The position numbers were made by a program, and so were the translations under genes. From Acidiphilium multivorum AIU301 (GTDB lineage: Bacteria; Pseudomonadota; Alphaproteobacteria; Acetobacterales; Acetobacteraceae), in the NCBI RefSeq assembly GCF_000202835.1, contig NC_015178.1:186001-250000 (forward strand): 64,000 bases of DNA. The letters run 5' to 3'. Each line of letters begins with the position of its first letter. Position 1 is the first letter of the stretch. The notes under the pieces were generated by a model. The model was not told the DNA's origin, did no database searches, and saw only the letters and a list, made by a program, of their open reading frames with translations. Below, piece after piece: positions 36,268 through 45,352 of this stretch.

Positions 36268-36688
36268 AATTCCGCGTATGTTGAGCCTTTTAGGCTGTCA
36301 GGCTCACAGATAGGCCGCAACGCTTCCTCAAGCCCCATACCGATCCGTGAACCGTGCAGGAAGCTCGTTCCGCCCTTCTGCAGCCCGCCGACTGGCTCCA
36401 CTGGTAAGCCATCCACGATTGGCCGTTCATCGCGCGTATGTCCGGCCCACTCGTAAACCGCCGAAAACAGAAAGCGATGGATGTCTTTCAGGTGGTCAGC
36501 GTCAAAGCGGCCCGCTGGGCCATGCCAAGTTCGATTTCAACCAGACGCTCGCTGGTGATGCGGTATTCATCAATGCGAAGCTGTGAGTGTGTTCGATAGC
36601 CGAACCGATTGCGGAGAACGTCTTGTTGGTCAGGGTCGTCAGACGTGTTCGGGTAGGTATATCCGTGAGGGGGCGTATCATCCGCCAT
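36268..36688 (-). pseudogene. Fic-family toxin gene, frameshifted and truncated
   Basis: From ATG 36688 the frame reads MADDTPPHGYTYPNTSD and NRFGYRTHSQLRIDEYRITS, then shifts by one base near 36515 to continue DHLKDIHRFLFSAVYEWAGH and GGTSFLHGSRIGMGLEEALR. These are the N-terminal Fic domain. The IS21 insertion removes everything after, including the HPFxxGNGR catalytic motif. Two independent lesions make it certainly dead. Confidence 0.85.
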
Positions 36689-36711
36689 CCCGGCACCTCA
36701 CACCGGACGCC

Positions 36712-36921
36712 TTAGCGCCCGGTGCCGACGATCTCCCCGATCGCCTGGCGAAAACCAGCAAGGTCAAGTTCCCCACGAACAAAGCGGTCATTGATCGCTT
36801 CCAGCACGGGGTCATGAACATACCCCTGCCGAATGTTCGCCGCCCGCGCCCGCTCAACCGCCCTGCGGCGCCGCTCAACCTCAGCATCGGAGATCAAAGG
36901 CTTTGCAACAACCTGATCCAT
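36712..36921 (-). CDS. VbhA-like antitoxin of a Fic module
   Basis: A ribosome site (AAAGGAG) precedes the ATG at 36921. The 69-residue protein reads ISDAEVERRRRAVERARAAN and ERFVRGELDL-type helices (here DRFVRGELDLAGFRQAI), the VbhA antitoxin pattern that blocks the Fic active site. It ends 23 bp before the broken fic gene, so it is now an orphan antitoxin. A frame extending upstream to 36993 is less likely. Confidence 0.75.
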   Translation of the reverse strand: MDQVVAKPLISDAEVERRRRAVERARAANIRQGYVHDPVLEAINDRFVRGELDLAGFRQAIGEIVGTGR

Positions 36922-37073
36922 CAGCGCCTCGCTCCTTTCCAACGTTTCACAACATAGCGAGAAATCTGCATTGTTACAAGAAAATGCAGGCATAATCTGG
37001 GAATTCTCTTTGCAATCCGTCCCGCAAATCGCCCCCTGACTGTGCTGGTTTGCGACGCTGCGGGCCTATCCAA

Positions 37074-37662
37074 TCATCCGAAGATCGATTGTTCGGCCGC
37101 CAGCACAAGGAACACGAGGGCCGCTCCTAGGGCCAGGCTCCAAAGCTGGCGCGTGCGGGTTGGCTTCTGCCGCCTCATGCGCCGTCTGTGCGCATCCGAG
37201 AGCGCAGCCTGCCGGGCTTGCCCCCGGAACCGCGCCAGGGTCTCCAAGGCCGCCAGAGCGCGGCCAGAGGCGGCCCCTGCCCTCGTCATCTCCATGACGG
37301 CACTGGTGAGCGGCACCATCCCCGGCACTGGCCCGCCAGCAAGCCGCACATGGCCGGCAAGGATCACAAGCGGCCTGACGGGCACTTGTGCCACCCGGCG
37401 GATCACGTCGCGATGGGTCTCGTTCTGCATAAGCGGGTTATAGACGCTCTGCGCGGCACCATCCGGCTTTTTCAGGGTCCATTGCTGGGCATAGCAGCTC
37501 CCGACATAGGCCGCATGCTGGCCCGGATCATGGCCGATCCCCAGCTTGTCCGCGATCATCAGCGAGGCGATCTCCGCCCTTAGCTCCTCCCGCGCGTAGG
37601 CTTCCGATCCGAACGGCGTGCCAAGATCCGGCCGGTTCAGCCGCGAGGGGTGCCCTGTGGCG
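37074..37662 (-). pseudogene. ardC: ArdC-like antirestriction/zincin fragment fused to an unknown membrane segment
   Basis: Read inward from the RIT element, the frame continues GHATGHPSRLNRPDLGTPFG and EAYAREELRAEIASLM, then GIGHDPGQHAAYVGS, the C-terminal ArdC/DUF1738 peptidase region. ArdC homology stops near 37497. The frame remains open to 37074 with MTRAGAASGRALAALETLAR and a final transmembrane helix (LWSLALGAALVFLVLAAEQS), a sequence not recognised. The HExxH half lies on the far side of the RIT element at 41040-41119. Confidence 0.7.
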
Positions 37663-37663
37663 T

Positions 37664-37693
37664 GCCCCTTATGCCGACATCGGCATAAGGGGC
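37664..37693. repeat. Perfect hairpin at the left edge of the RIT element
   Basis: The arms GCCCCTTATGCCGA and TCGGCATAAGGGGC are exact 14-bp inverted repeats around a 2-base centre. It overlaps the start of the element's terminal repeat and may form part of the recombinase binding region. Confidence 0.9.
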
Positions 37694-37722
37694 ATAATGC
37701 CGAGATCCGGATTATGCCGCAT
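37689..37722 (+). repeat. RIT left terminal repeat
   Basis: This 34-bp repeat (begins GGGGCATAATGCCGAGATCC) is inverted at 41006-41039 with a single A/C difference. Confidence 0.93.
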
Positions 37723-37811
37723 CTGCTCGGCAGGGCGCGGTTGGCGGTATGATCGCACCAATCCCATTCGGCATAATCTTCATCGCTCCAACAACATGGA
37801 GCACGACGATC

Positions 37812-39023
37812 ATGCCTCAATATTTGCAGACCTGCATCGAGCCGTATCTGGACTCGTTCGCCGAGAGCTTTGCGGCGGAGAATTACACCGCCGGCACGGT
37901 CAAGACCTACCAATCGATCCTGCGGAAGGTGGGGCACGCGATGGATGTCGAGGGCATCAGTCCTTCGGCGTTGACGCTCGACATGGCCGAGCATCTGGGA
38001 CGCAAGGTGCCGCGCAAGAAGACGGGCTCGGTATGGCCGTATAGGTTGGCCCGCCGGTTCGCGCAGCATCTGCTCGATATCGGCGTCACGCAGCCGGTGC
38101 CGTTGACCGAGGCGCAGCAGGCGCGCGCGACCCTGCTGGCGAACTTCGAGACCTATCTGGTCAAGCATCGCGGCCTGAGTCCGCGGACGATCTATCACAC
38201 GCTGCGGTTCGCCAACCGGTTCCTCGATCATCGCTTTGGTGATGCGATAGTTGATCCGGGGCGGTTGCGGCCTGCCGACGTGATCAGCTTCATCGAGCAT
38301 GTGTTGGCAGGCGCGCGTCGCGACAAAACGGTGGCAACGCATGTTCGTATCTTCCTGCAATATCTGTTCGGCAGCGGCGCGACAGCGACCAATCTGGCGC
38401 TGAGCGTGCCTAGGGCGGCGAAGCGCTGGGGCGCACGACTGCCGCGCCATCTGTCGCCCGAGGGCGTCGAGGCGGTGCTCGCCTGCGTGCGCGACAGCCC
38501 CCGGCACGGCGCTCGGGACTATGCGATGCTGCTCATCATGGCCCGGCTCGGCTTGCGCGCTGCCGAGGTCATCGCGATCCAGCTGGACGACATCGACTGG
38601 CGCGCGGGCGAACTCTTGGTGCGTGGCAAGGGGAAGCTCCACGATCGCGTGCCGATCAGCGCGGAGGTTGGCGAGGCCCTCTGCCGCTATCTGCGCGAGG
38701 AACGCGGACCCGCGTCCTGTCGCACGATGTTCGTCACCCATCGCGCGCCGTACCGTCCGTTCAAGGACAGCCAGATCGTCAACGCCGTTCTCAAGGATGC
38801 GCTGAAGGCGACTGGCCAGAAGCCGGTAACGCCCTATGTGGGATCGCACCTGCTGCGTCATAGCCTTGCCACCCAGTTAGTGAACTCGGGTGCATCGCTC
38901 GACGAGGTGGGCGATGTGCTGCGGCACCGCTCACGCACATCAACGATGATATATGCCCGTCTCGACATCGATGGGCTGCGGTCAGTGGCAATGCCTTGGC
39001 CCGTGGCGGGAGGCGCGCAATGA
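37812..39023 (+). CDS. RIT tyrosine recombinase A
   Basis: The ATG at 37812 is the first codon after the left repeat region with a plausible ribosome site (GGAGC). The 403-residue protein has an N-terminal SAM-like core-binding domain (FAAENYTAGTVKTYQSILRK) and a catalytic domain with the first Arg in ARLGLRAAEVIAIQLDDID, HLLRHSLATQLVN, DVLRHRSRTS and the Tyr in MIYARLD. Its stop overlaps the next start (ATGA). Confidence 0.93.
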   Translation: MPQYLQTCIEPYLDSFAESFAAENYTAGTVKTYQSILRKVGHAMDVEGISPSALTLDMAEHLGRKVPRKKTGSVWPYRLARRFAQHLLDIGVTQPVPLTEAQQARATLLANFETYLVKHRGLSPRTIYHTLRFANRFLDHRFGDAIVDPGRLRPADVISFIEHVLAGARRDKTVATHVRIFLQYLFGSGATATNLALSVPRAAKRWGARLPRHLSPEGVEAVLACVRDSPRHGARDYAMLLIMARLGLRAAEVIAIQLDDIDWRAGELLVRGKGKLHDRVPISAEVGEALCRYLREERGPASCRTMFVTHRAPYRPFKDSQIVNAVLKDALKATGQKPVTPYVGSHLLRHSLATQLVNSGASLDEVGDVLRHRSRTSTMIYARLDIDGLRSVAMPWPVAGGAQ

Positions 39024-39961
39024 GCCTCACCTTCCAACTCGACCGCTATCTGGCTGTGCGGCGCCGCCTCGGCTACGACCTGAGCACCAGCGAGCGCATC
39101 CTTCGCCGCTTCACGCGGTTCGCCGACAGCGAGCGTGTGACGCATATCGACACGGCGCTGTTCCTGCGTTGGCACGCTACGCTCGGCGAGGCCAACGGCA
39201 TGACGCGAGCGGCGCGGCTTACCGCCGTGCGCCTCTTCGCGCAGTGGCTGAGCAGCTTCGATCCGGCGCATGAACCCCCACCACGGGGCCTGTTGCCGGA
39301 CACTGTCATGCGCTCGCGTCCGCATATCTACAGCAATGCCGAGGTCGCTTCGATTATCGCGGCCGCAAAGGCGCTGCCGTCGATCTGCGGGTTGCGCGGG
39401 CTGACTTGCTCGACACTGTTCGCGCTCATCGCGGTCACGGGCTTGCGCATCAGCGAGGCGCTCGCGCTCGATGGGAACGACCTCGACGCCGATAATGGTG
39501 TGCTGCGCGTCCGACAGGGCAAGAACGGCAAGGAGCGGTTGCTGCCGCTCGACCCCAGCACCGTCGAGCGACTGCTCAACTATCGCATCGAACGCGATCG
39601 GCTGATCGGTCATCCGGCGGTGCCGCTGTTCGTAACCGACAAGGCGACCCGGCTCACCGACTGCACGGCCCGCTACAACTTCGCGCAGGCGTGCCAGCAG
39701 ATCGGCTTGCGATCCGAGCAGCAGTACCATCGGCATGGCCGAGGGCCACGCATCCACGATCTGCGCCACACCTTCGCCGTGCGCACGATGATCGACTGGT
39801 ACCGGACCGGCAAGGATCCGGCGCGCGAGATGATCCGGCTGACGACCTATCTGGGTCATAGCAGCCCTTCCCGAACATACTGGTATCTGGAGGCGGTCCC
39901 GGAACTGCTCGATCTGGCGATAGCCCGTGCCACCGCGAGCGGCGGGGAGATGGCACAATGA
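39020..39961 (+). CDS. RIT tyrosine recombinase B
   Basis: The 313-residue protein begins MSLTFQLDRYLAVRRRLGYD. Catalytic residues are in TGLRISEALALDGNDLD, IHDLRHTFAVRTMIDW and YLGHSSPSRTYWYLEAVPE, the last holding the Tyr nucleophile. It overlaps recombinase A and C by four bases at each end, so the three are translationally coupled. Confidence 0.93.
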   Translation: MSLTFQLDRYLAVRRRLGYDLSTSERILRRFTRFADSERVTHIDTALFLRWHATLGEANGMTRAARLTAVRLFAQWLSSFDPAHEPPPRGLLPDTVMRSRPHIYSNAEVASIIAAAKALPSICGLRGLTCSTLFALIAVTGLRISEALALDGNDLDADNGVLRVRQGKNGKERLLPLDPSTVERLLNYRIERDRLIGHPAVPLFVTDKATRLTDCTARYNFAQACQQIGLRSEQQYHRHGRGPRIHDLRHTFAVRTMIDWYRTGKDPAREMIRLTTYLGHSSPSRTYWYLEAVPELLDLAIARATASGGEMAQ

Positions 39962-40950
39962 ACGCCGTCACCTTGCCCGCGCTGATCCAGCGCTTCTTCA
40001 CCGACCGGCTTTGCACGCAACTGGAGGCGAGCCGACATACGGTCGCCGGCTATCGCGATACGTTCCGGCTGCTGCTCAGATATGCGAGCGCCCGCCGCAA
40101 AAAGCCGCCGGTCAACCTGACGGTCGAAGACATCGACGCCGATCTGGTCGCGGACTTCCTCGCCCACACCGAGACCGCGCGGGGTAATAGCGCTCGCAGC
40201 CGTAATACCCGGCTCGCCGCGATCCGATCGTTCTTCCGCTTCGTCGCGATGACCGATCCGACTTGGCTGCTGCACTGCCAGCGCATCCTCGCCATGCCCA
40301 ATAAGCGCTATGTGAAGCGTGCGGTCACGTTCCTCGATGCCGAGGAAATGGCGGCGCTGTTGGCGGCTCCGGATCGTACAACATGGGCGGGGCGGCGCGA
40401 TCACGCTCTGCTCCTGCTTGCGGTCCAGACAGGCCTGCGGGCTTCCGAACTGGTCGGCCTCACGCGGGGCGATGTCGTGCTGGGGACCGGCGCGCACATC
40501 CGTTGCATGGGCAAGGGCCGGAAGGAGCGCGCCACCCCGCTTCGCCGCGAGACAGCCAAGCTGCTGGCGACGTGGATCGGCAACGACAAAGATGAGGGCA
40601 AGCCGCTGTTCCCGTCGATCCGGGGCGAACGGCTGAGCCGTGACGCTCTTGAGCATCTGGTCCGCAAGCACTGCCTCACGGCGTCGCGCGCGTGCCCGAG
40701 CATCGGCACGAAACAGGTCACGCCACATACGCTGCGCCACAGCACGGCGATGGACCTGCTCCACCACGGCGTTGATCCTGCGGTGATCGCGCTCTGGCTT
40801 GGTCACGAGAACGTCGAGACCACCCAAATCTACATCCATGCCGACATGCGGATGAAGGAAAAGGCGCTCGCTCGCGTCGCCGCTCCAGCCACGCCGTCGG
40901 GCCGGTTCCGGCCCGACGATCAACTCCTCGCGTTCCTGGAAGGGCTCTGA
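39958..40950 (+). CDS. RIT tyrosine recombinase C
   Basis: This 330-residue protein has RFFTDRLCTQLEASRHTVAG at the N terminus and catalytic motifs TGLRASELVGLTRGDV, THTLRHSTA-like HTLRHSTAMDLLHHG, LGHENVETTQIYIHADM with the Tyr. It belongs to a different subfamily from A and B, as usual for RIT elements. It ends 56 bp before the right terminal repeat. Confidence 0.93.
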   Translation: MNAVTLPALIQRFFTDRLCTQLEASRHTVAGYRDTFRLLLRYASARRKKPPVNLTVEDIDADLVADFLAHTETARGNSARSRNTRLAAIRSFFRFVAMTDPTWLLHCQRILAMPNKRYVKRAVTFLDAEEMAALLAAPDRTTWAGRRDHALLLLAVQTGLRASELVGLTRGDVVLGTGAHIRCMGKGRKERATPLRRETAKLLATWIGNDKDEGKPLFPSIRGERLSRDALEHLVRKHCLTASRACPSIGTKQVTPHTLRHSTAMDLLHHGVDPAVIALWLGHENVETTQIYIHADMRMKEKALARVAAPATPSGRFRPDDQLLAFLEGL

Positions 40951-41005
40951 TTATGCCGAACAGCCGCATGGCCAATGCCGGGCTATCCGGCCTCCAGCGG
41001 AGGCC

Positions 41006-41039
41006 ATGCGGCATAATCCGGATCGCGGCATTATGCCCC
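41006..41039 (-). repeat. RIT right terminal repeat
   Basis: Read on the minus strand it begins GGGGCATAATGCCGCGATCC, matching the left repeat at 33 of 34 positions. Confidence 0.93.
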
Positions 41040-41119
41040 AGCTCATGCAGCGCCGTGATAAACCCCCCATATCCAAGCGCCGGCTTCCTCGGCCGGAGGC
41101 GGATCAAATCGCCTGGTGG
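41040..41119 (-). pseudogene. ardC: ArdC-like fragment with the HExxH motif
   Basis: The short frame reads DLIRLRPRKPALGYGGFITA then LHELGH up to the RIT end. It is the zinc-binding part of the interrupted ardC-like gene whose continuation is at 37074-37662. A TGA lies just upstream, so the gene had also lost its N terminus. Confidence 0.7.
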
Positions 41120-41201
41120 CGTTCATCTGCTTTGCGATTTCGAAGGCGGCGGCCATCGGACGGCAGCGGCGATCATCAAGCGTGCTCATCAGCTGTTCCA
41201 A

Positions 41202-41483
41202 TCACAGGTCGAGTTCAGAATGGGAGCCAAGGCGCACAAGGCGAAGCGTGCCAGCGTCGGGAAGCTGGTAGATCAGCACCAGGTCGGGCCTCACGTGGCA
41301 ATCCCGATGGTCTTTCCAATCGCCGCTCAGCGCGTGATCGCGATGGCGTGGTTCCAGCGGCAGATCGGCCAGCAACGCGGACAGGACGGCGTGCAGGTCC
41401 GCGTCGAGCGTGGCGCGATGCCGACCCTTCTTCTCGCGTTTGTAGTCGCGCTTGAACTGGCCGGTATAGTCAGGCGTCCGCAT
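41202..41483 (-). CDS. yafQ: YafQ-family mRNA interferase toxin
   Basis: The 93-residue protein starts MRTPDYTGQFKRDYKREKKG and has HALSGDWKDHRDCHVRPDLV and LVRLGSHSELDL, with the His residues and C-terminal SHSEL pattern of YafQ. It cuts mRNA in the ribosome. The gene overlaps the end of dinJ; an ATG at 41492 is an alternative start. Confidence 0.92.
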   Translation of the reverse strand: MRTPDYTGQFKRDYKREKKGRHRATLDADLHAVLSALLADLPLEPRHRDHALSGDWKDHRDCHVRPDLVLIYQLPDAGTLRLVRLGSHSELDL

Positions 41484-41733
41484 TGAGATCATGGAACAGC
41501 GTATCGAGATCGGCCGCCTTCGTGACGCGGCCGGCTCGTGCGTCCTTCATCGCCTGAATCGTCGTCGCGTTCGGGATCAGCGGCTCGAAAGGCAGTGCCT
41601 TGTCCTGCGCCACCTTCGTGAGCAGCAGCCTGACCGCATCGGAGACGGTCAAACCCATGGCGGCCAACACCGTAGCCGCCTCCTCTTTGATCGCGCCATC
41701 GATGCGAGTTTGCACTAGCTGGTTGGCAGCCAT
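41470..41733 (-). CDS. dinJ: DinJ/RelB-family antitoxin
   Basis: The ATG at 41733 follows GGGAGAGA. The 87-residue protein has an N-terminal ribbon-helix-helix (QTRIDGAIKEEAATVLAAMG, LTVSDAVRLLLTKVAQDKAL) and a C-terminal toxin-binding tail. It represses the operon with YafQ. Confidence 0.92.
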   Translation of the reverse strand: MAANQLVQTRIDGAIKEEAATVLAAMGLTVSDAVRLLLTKVAQDKALPFEPLIPNATTIQAMKDARAGRVTKAADLDTLFHDLNADA

Positions 41734-41758
41734 GATGGTCTCTCCCTTTGGGAATGTT

Positions 41759-41779
41759 GTGAATGACAATGTAATTCAC
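41759..41779. promoter_or_regulatory. Operator-like dyad of dinJ-yafQ
   Basis: GTGAAT-N9-ATTCAC forms an inverted repeat 26 bp upstream of the dinJ start, a position expected for DinJ autoregulation. Confidence 0.5.
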
Positions 41780-41982
41780 GGCATTCAGAAATGCAAGACT
41801 TTTGGAAACCGGATAACCCTCCCCTGTCGCGCTATTGGTCTACTTCCACCGTATCGGTGTCGGCACGGGGAATGGAAGAAAGGTCAGCGGAGCTGATGTG
41901 ACGATTGTATCTCTAGCCGGGAAGTTGGCCGAGTTTGCGGTACTCCGTCCTCGATAGCGCGGTGCCCGAACGGATGTACAAG

Positions 41983-42198
41983 TCAGTTTAGATGGATATC
42001 GTCAGCAGAAAATTTTCGGATGATTGATTTCGCTTCTGTAGGATGATCACTCCCCCTAAGAAGAGATTTCCAAAAATCTTCATCGAAAGCACTATCCAAA
42101 AACATATATCGGCAGGCTATGAGTAGAGATACACGGTCCCATGTCGTACGGCCAGACCGGACTCTGTAATGATCTTCTAGCTGATAAAAGCTAGGCAC
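41983..42198 (-). CDS. Small hypothetical protein
   Basis: The 71-residue frame begins MPSFYQLEDHYRVRSGRTTW and contains LIACRYMFLDSAFDEDFWKS. Composition is protein-like and codon use differs from the GC-rich surroundings. I do not recognise a family. It is alone between dinJ and the LysR gene. Confidence 0.4.
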   Translation of the reverse strand: MPSFYQLEDHYRVRSGRTTWDRVSLLIACRYMFLDSAFDEDFWKSLLRGSDHPTEAKSIIRKFSADDIHLN

Positions 42199-42271
42199 TT
42201 CTTTCCCGAGCCCTCTATCTGATCGACTTTGTCGGGCTGGCGATGTCTCTTGCCGCGCTCAGGGTCATTCC

Positions 42272-43159
42272 CTAATTCCTGCTTCCGACAATTGCGGCCG
42301 CCTTCGCCAAGGCGCGGATGCGCTGGTTTTCGTCGGCCTGACGCCAGACAAGGCCGAGCGGCAGCAGTGGCATGTCGCGAAGCGGGATTGATACGATGTC
42401 GGGCCGTTGGAAGAGTGCGAGGCTGTCGAGGGTGATGTGGACGACTGTGCCCGAAGCGACCGCCTGGGCGATTTCGATCATCGATTTGACGGGGAGGATC
42501 CGCTGAATCGATTTCCCGGAGGGCGTGACCTGCGGATTGAGGACGTCCATCAGCGCAGCGGGAAAAGGCGCTTCGGCCCAAGGCACCCCATAGTCCGCAA
42601 TGTCCTCGATCGACACAGATGATCTTTTCGCCAACGGATGGCGCGCTGCAACGATGACCACTCTCGGAAGAAGGTCGAGCACAGGTCCCGCGACCAGATC
42701 CGGTTCGTCGATGGCAAGCCAAGTGACCAGCACGTCGACCTCGCCGGCCCGCAAAGCGCGGTATGGGTCGAACGACTCGACTTCCGACAACATCAGCCTG
42801 CAGTTCGGAACGCGGCGCGCGAACGCCTCCATCAGCCGGGTCAGCACAGGCCCCGTGGTCGTGGCGAGCGCGCCAACGCGCAGAACGCCGTCGACGCCTC
42901 GTGCCTTGTCTCGAGCCTCATTGAAGGCGGTTTTGAGGTCCGCATAAGGCTGGCTGAGGGAATCGCGCAGGAGGGTGCCCAACGGTGTGAGCCTGACGCG
43001 CCGGCTGGTCCGCTCGAAAAGCGCGCCACCGACCTCATTCTCCAGCCCTCGGACGATCCGGCTGACTCTCGGCTGAGGCAAGCCCAGGCGCTCGGCGGTC
43101 CGCCCGAAATGCAACTCCGTGGCCAGCTTAAGGAAGACTTCGATGGCGGTGAGATCCAT
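42272..43159 (-). CDS. LysR-family transcriptional regulator
   Basis: The 295-residue protein has the N-terminal winged helix-turn-helix (IEVFLKLATELHFGRTAERL, LPQPRVSRIVRGLENEVGG) and a periplasmic-binding-like effector domain (VGALATTTGPVLTRLMEAFA). It regulates transcription in response to a small molecule. It may control the catabolic operon at 45353-47649, from which an IS1634 now separates it; divergent LysR/catabolic arrangements are common. The inducer is unknown. Confidence 0.92.
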   Translation of the reverse strand: MDLTAIEVFLKLATELHFGRTAERLGLPQPRVSRIVRGLENEVGGALFERTSRRVRLTPLGTLLRDSLSQPYADLKTAFNEARDKARGVDGVLRVGALATTTGPVLTRLMEAFARRVPNCRLMLSEVESFDPYRALRAGEVDVLVTWLAIDEPDLVAGPVLDLLPRVVIVAARHPLAKRSSVSIEDIADYGVPWAEAPFPAALMDVLNPQVTPSGKSIQRILPVKSMIEIAQAVASGTVVHITLDSLALFQRPDIVSIPLRDMPLLPLGLVWRQADENQRIRALAKAAAIVGSRN

Positions 43160-43288
43160 GGCATGACGTCCAGATCAATTCAATTTTGACCCCAGTTAAA
43201 CAGCGGGTTTTCCTAAGCAATTGAAAAGGCGTGTGAAATCTGGCGTGCGCCGGAGCTGTGGCACTACAGGGCGGAATGCGCAGCCGGA

Positions 43289-44968
43289 TCAGGTTACGGC
43301 TTGCTGGGGGGTCTGCAGACGGGGCGGCAGGGCGATGCGGGCGGCTTTGAAGGCTGTGGCCGCCGCAACGCCGGCTTCGGTGCGCAGCTGCCAGCGCTTG
43401 CCGTTCTGACTGATTTCGCCGTGCTGCAGTCTGTCGAGATCACGAAGGAGATCGGCCCATTCGACGCGCTTGCCGGCCCGGCGGAGTTTTTCGTCGAGCG
43501 CCTGGTGCAGGATCAGCGCGAGAAAAGAACAGAACACATGGCCGCGGATGGCGGCGTCGGAGGAATGGTAGATTGGCCGGGTGCGCATCGTCGCCTTCGC
43601 CACACGGAACAGCCGTTCGACATTCTGCAGGTCCCGGTAGCGGAGCACCGCCTGCAGCGGCGAGATCCTGGCATTGGAGCGCAGCACGAAGACGCCGTCG
43701 AAGCGGGCTTCCTCGGCGAGCTTGCCGGCGTCGATCTCGAACAGCTTGCTCTTGCGGCCGGGCTTTGCGTCACTGACCGGGCGCAGGAAGCGGCGATAGG
43801 CGGAGTTGCCGATCAGCGCCTTGTCGCCTCGCTTCAGCTGACGATCGAGGGCGGCGACCACCTGGCGCCTGGTCTCGGCCTCTTCGATGGCCACCGCCTC
43901 GTTGCGGCAGACGATATAGCGCTTGCCCGCGACCTTGACCTCCTTGATGAAGAGCTGTGTCTCGTCGCCACTTGCGCGCTCGAGGCAGAGCGGGATGTAG
44001 GGGCGCTCATCGGCCAGCACCACCTCGCGGACGATGCGGTCGGTGCGTTCCCTTGCGCCGAGGACGTATTCCAGCCCGCGCTCCTCCAGCGCGGCGATCG
44101 TCGCGGCGCTGATCATGCCGCGATCGGCGACAACGCAGACCCGGGTGATGCCGAAGCGCGACCGCAGGCGGTCGATCACCGGCACCAGCACCGAGACATC
44201 GGCGGTGTTGCCCGGCCACATCTCGGTGCAGATAGGCCTTCCGTCCTGATCGATCACCACGCCCAGGATCATCTGCGCGAGCTGTGGGCGGTAATCCTTG
44301 GAGTGGCCCCACGCGCCCAGCGTCTCGCCGCCGGCACCTTCGAAATACAGCGAGGTGGTGTCCATGAATACGACCGAGAGATCGGTGAACAGATCATGCC
44401 GCCGAGCGAAGAGCCGCTCTTCCACCAGATCCTTCACCGTCCGTGGCGCAAAGGGCGTGGCATCCGCCTGCTCTGCCTCCGGCAACTCCTCGCCAAGCCA
44501 GGCCATGGCGCGGTAGAGGTGATGCAGGCCGAGCTCCTCGGTGCTGGGAATGTCGTAATCGTCGAGCCATTTGTCGCAGGCGCGATCCGAGCCCGAGACC
44601 ATAATCCGGTGGAGCACGGTGGCGAACACCGCGCGCTCGACCGGGAACTCGAACTGCCGCCCGGCCAGCAGCTCCTCGAACACAGCAGCGATCCCGCTCT
44701 CCTGCCACAGTCGGCCGAACAGCAATGGCGCGCCGAACCGGCGCATGCTCAGCGTGGTCGCCTCATTCTCCATGGCGGAGAGCAGCATCATCTGCTCGCA
44801 ATGGCGGGCGCCGGAGGCCAGGAGCCTCGCGAGCTGGCCGCTTGCTTCGAGTTCGTCCATCCGGCCGATGGTCAGCCGCACAACCTGGCGGACCTTGCCA
44901 TCGACCCGCTTGTTCTCGACGATCTGCAGGTAGCGACGGCCACCTGATGGTTTGATGCGGAAGAACAT
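43289..44968 (-). CDS. IS1634-family transposase, complete
   Basis: The ATG at 44968 begins MFFRIKPSGGRRYLQIVENK, the family start. The ~559-residue protein has the first Asp in VVFMDTTSLYFEGAG, the second in VCVVADRGMISAATI and the Glu-containing C-terminal region RYRDLQNVERLFRVAKATMR. Sequences GTGGCACTAC occur just outside the gene at both sides (near 43258 and 45038), but clear inverted ends could not be fixed. The element lies between a LysR gene and its likely target operon. Confidence 0.92.
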   Translation of the reverse strand: MFFRIKPSGGRRYLQIVENKRVDGKVRQVVRLTIGRMDELEASGQLARLLASGARHCEQMMLLSAMENEATTLSMRRFGAPLLFGRLWQESGIAAVFEELLAGRQFEFPVERAVFATVLHRIMVSGSDRACDKWLDDYDIPSTEELGLHHLYRAMAWLGEELPEAEQADATPFAPRTVKDLVEERLFARRHDLFTDLSVVFMDTTSLYFEGAGGETLGAWGHSKDYRPQLAQMILGVVIDQDGRPICTEMWPGNTADVSVLVPVIDRLRSRFGITRVCVVADRGMISAATIAALEERGLEYVLGARERTDRIVREVVLADERPYIPLCLERASGDETQLFIKEVKVAGKRYIVCRNEAVAIEEAETRRQVVAALDRQLKRGDKALIGNSAYRRFLRPVSDAKPGRKSKLFEIDAGKLAEEARFDGVFVLRSNARISPLQAVLRYRDLQNVERLFRVAKATMRTRPIYHSSDAAIRGHVFCSFLALILHQALDEKLRRAGKRVEWADLLRDLDRLQHGEISQNGKRWQLRTEAGVAAATAFKAARIALPPRLQTPQQAVT

Positions 44969-45352
44969 GACCCCGACTCCGGACACCACGCTACGGAGCC
45001 GATGCAAGCAAGATCAACACACAATCGCGCGATACGTGGCACTACGTTTTTAAAAGATCTTCAAACGGCTCCGAAAAAACCGTTATCTCCCAATCCTCTA
45101 TCGTGCCGTTATCGTATCGTTCCGGGTTCCACTGTTGAAGTCGGGTTTGACATCGATCATTGCGCTCGGGCTCATTGATCCGCAAGCGGGATTCCGCGAG
45201 CGTTGCGGCACGGTAGGGGCCGCCTCCTCACGGTCCTCTCGCCCCCCGCGCATCTCCGACGTCAGAGCATGCTCTGAACGTGGTGTTCGCCAGCGACTTA
45301 CCGGCCGAGGAGATCATTCATATTGGCGCCACAGGCGCTGGAGATTTTTGTC
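44969..45352. other. Intergenic region upstream of the catabolic operon
   Basis: About 380 bp containing the right end of IS1634 and the promoter region of the operon at 45353. No gene is seen. Confidence 0.4.

Larger units (their letters stand above)
37664..41039 (+). mobile_element. RIT element (recombinase in trio)
   Basis: Three overlapping tyrosine recombinase genes of different subfamilies lie between 34-bp inverted repeats at 37689-37722 and 41006-41039 that match at 33 of 34 positions (outer part GGGGCATAATGCCG). This is the defining organisation of RIT elements. It interrupts an ardC-like gene exactly in the codons of its HExxH zinc motif: ALHELGH precedes the right end and ATGHPSRLN follows the left end on the minus strand. 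Confidence 0.9.

Noticed and set aside
37663-38861. The upstream part of a 595-codon minus-strand frame opposite recombinase A
   Set aside because: Only the part below 37663 resembles a protein (ArdC-like). The rest is the reverse of recombinase A and has no family features.
43258-45045. GTGGCACTAC near both sides of IS1634 considered as terminal inverted repeats
   Set aside because: They lie in the same orientation and are only partly palindromic, so the true ends remain undetermined.
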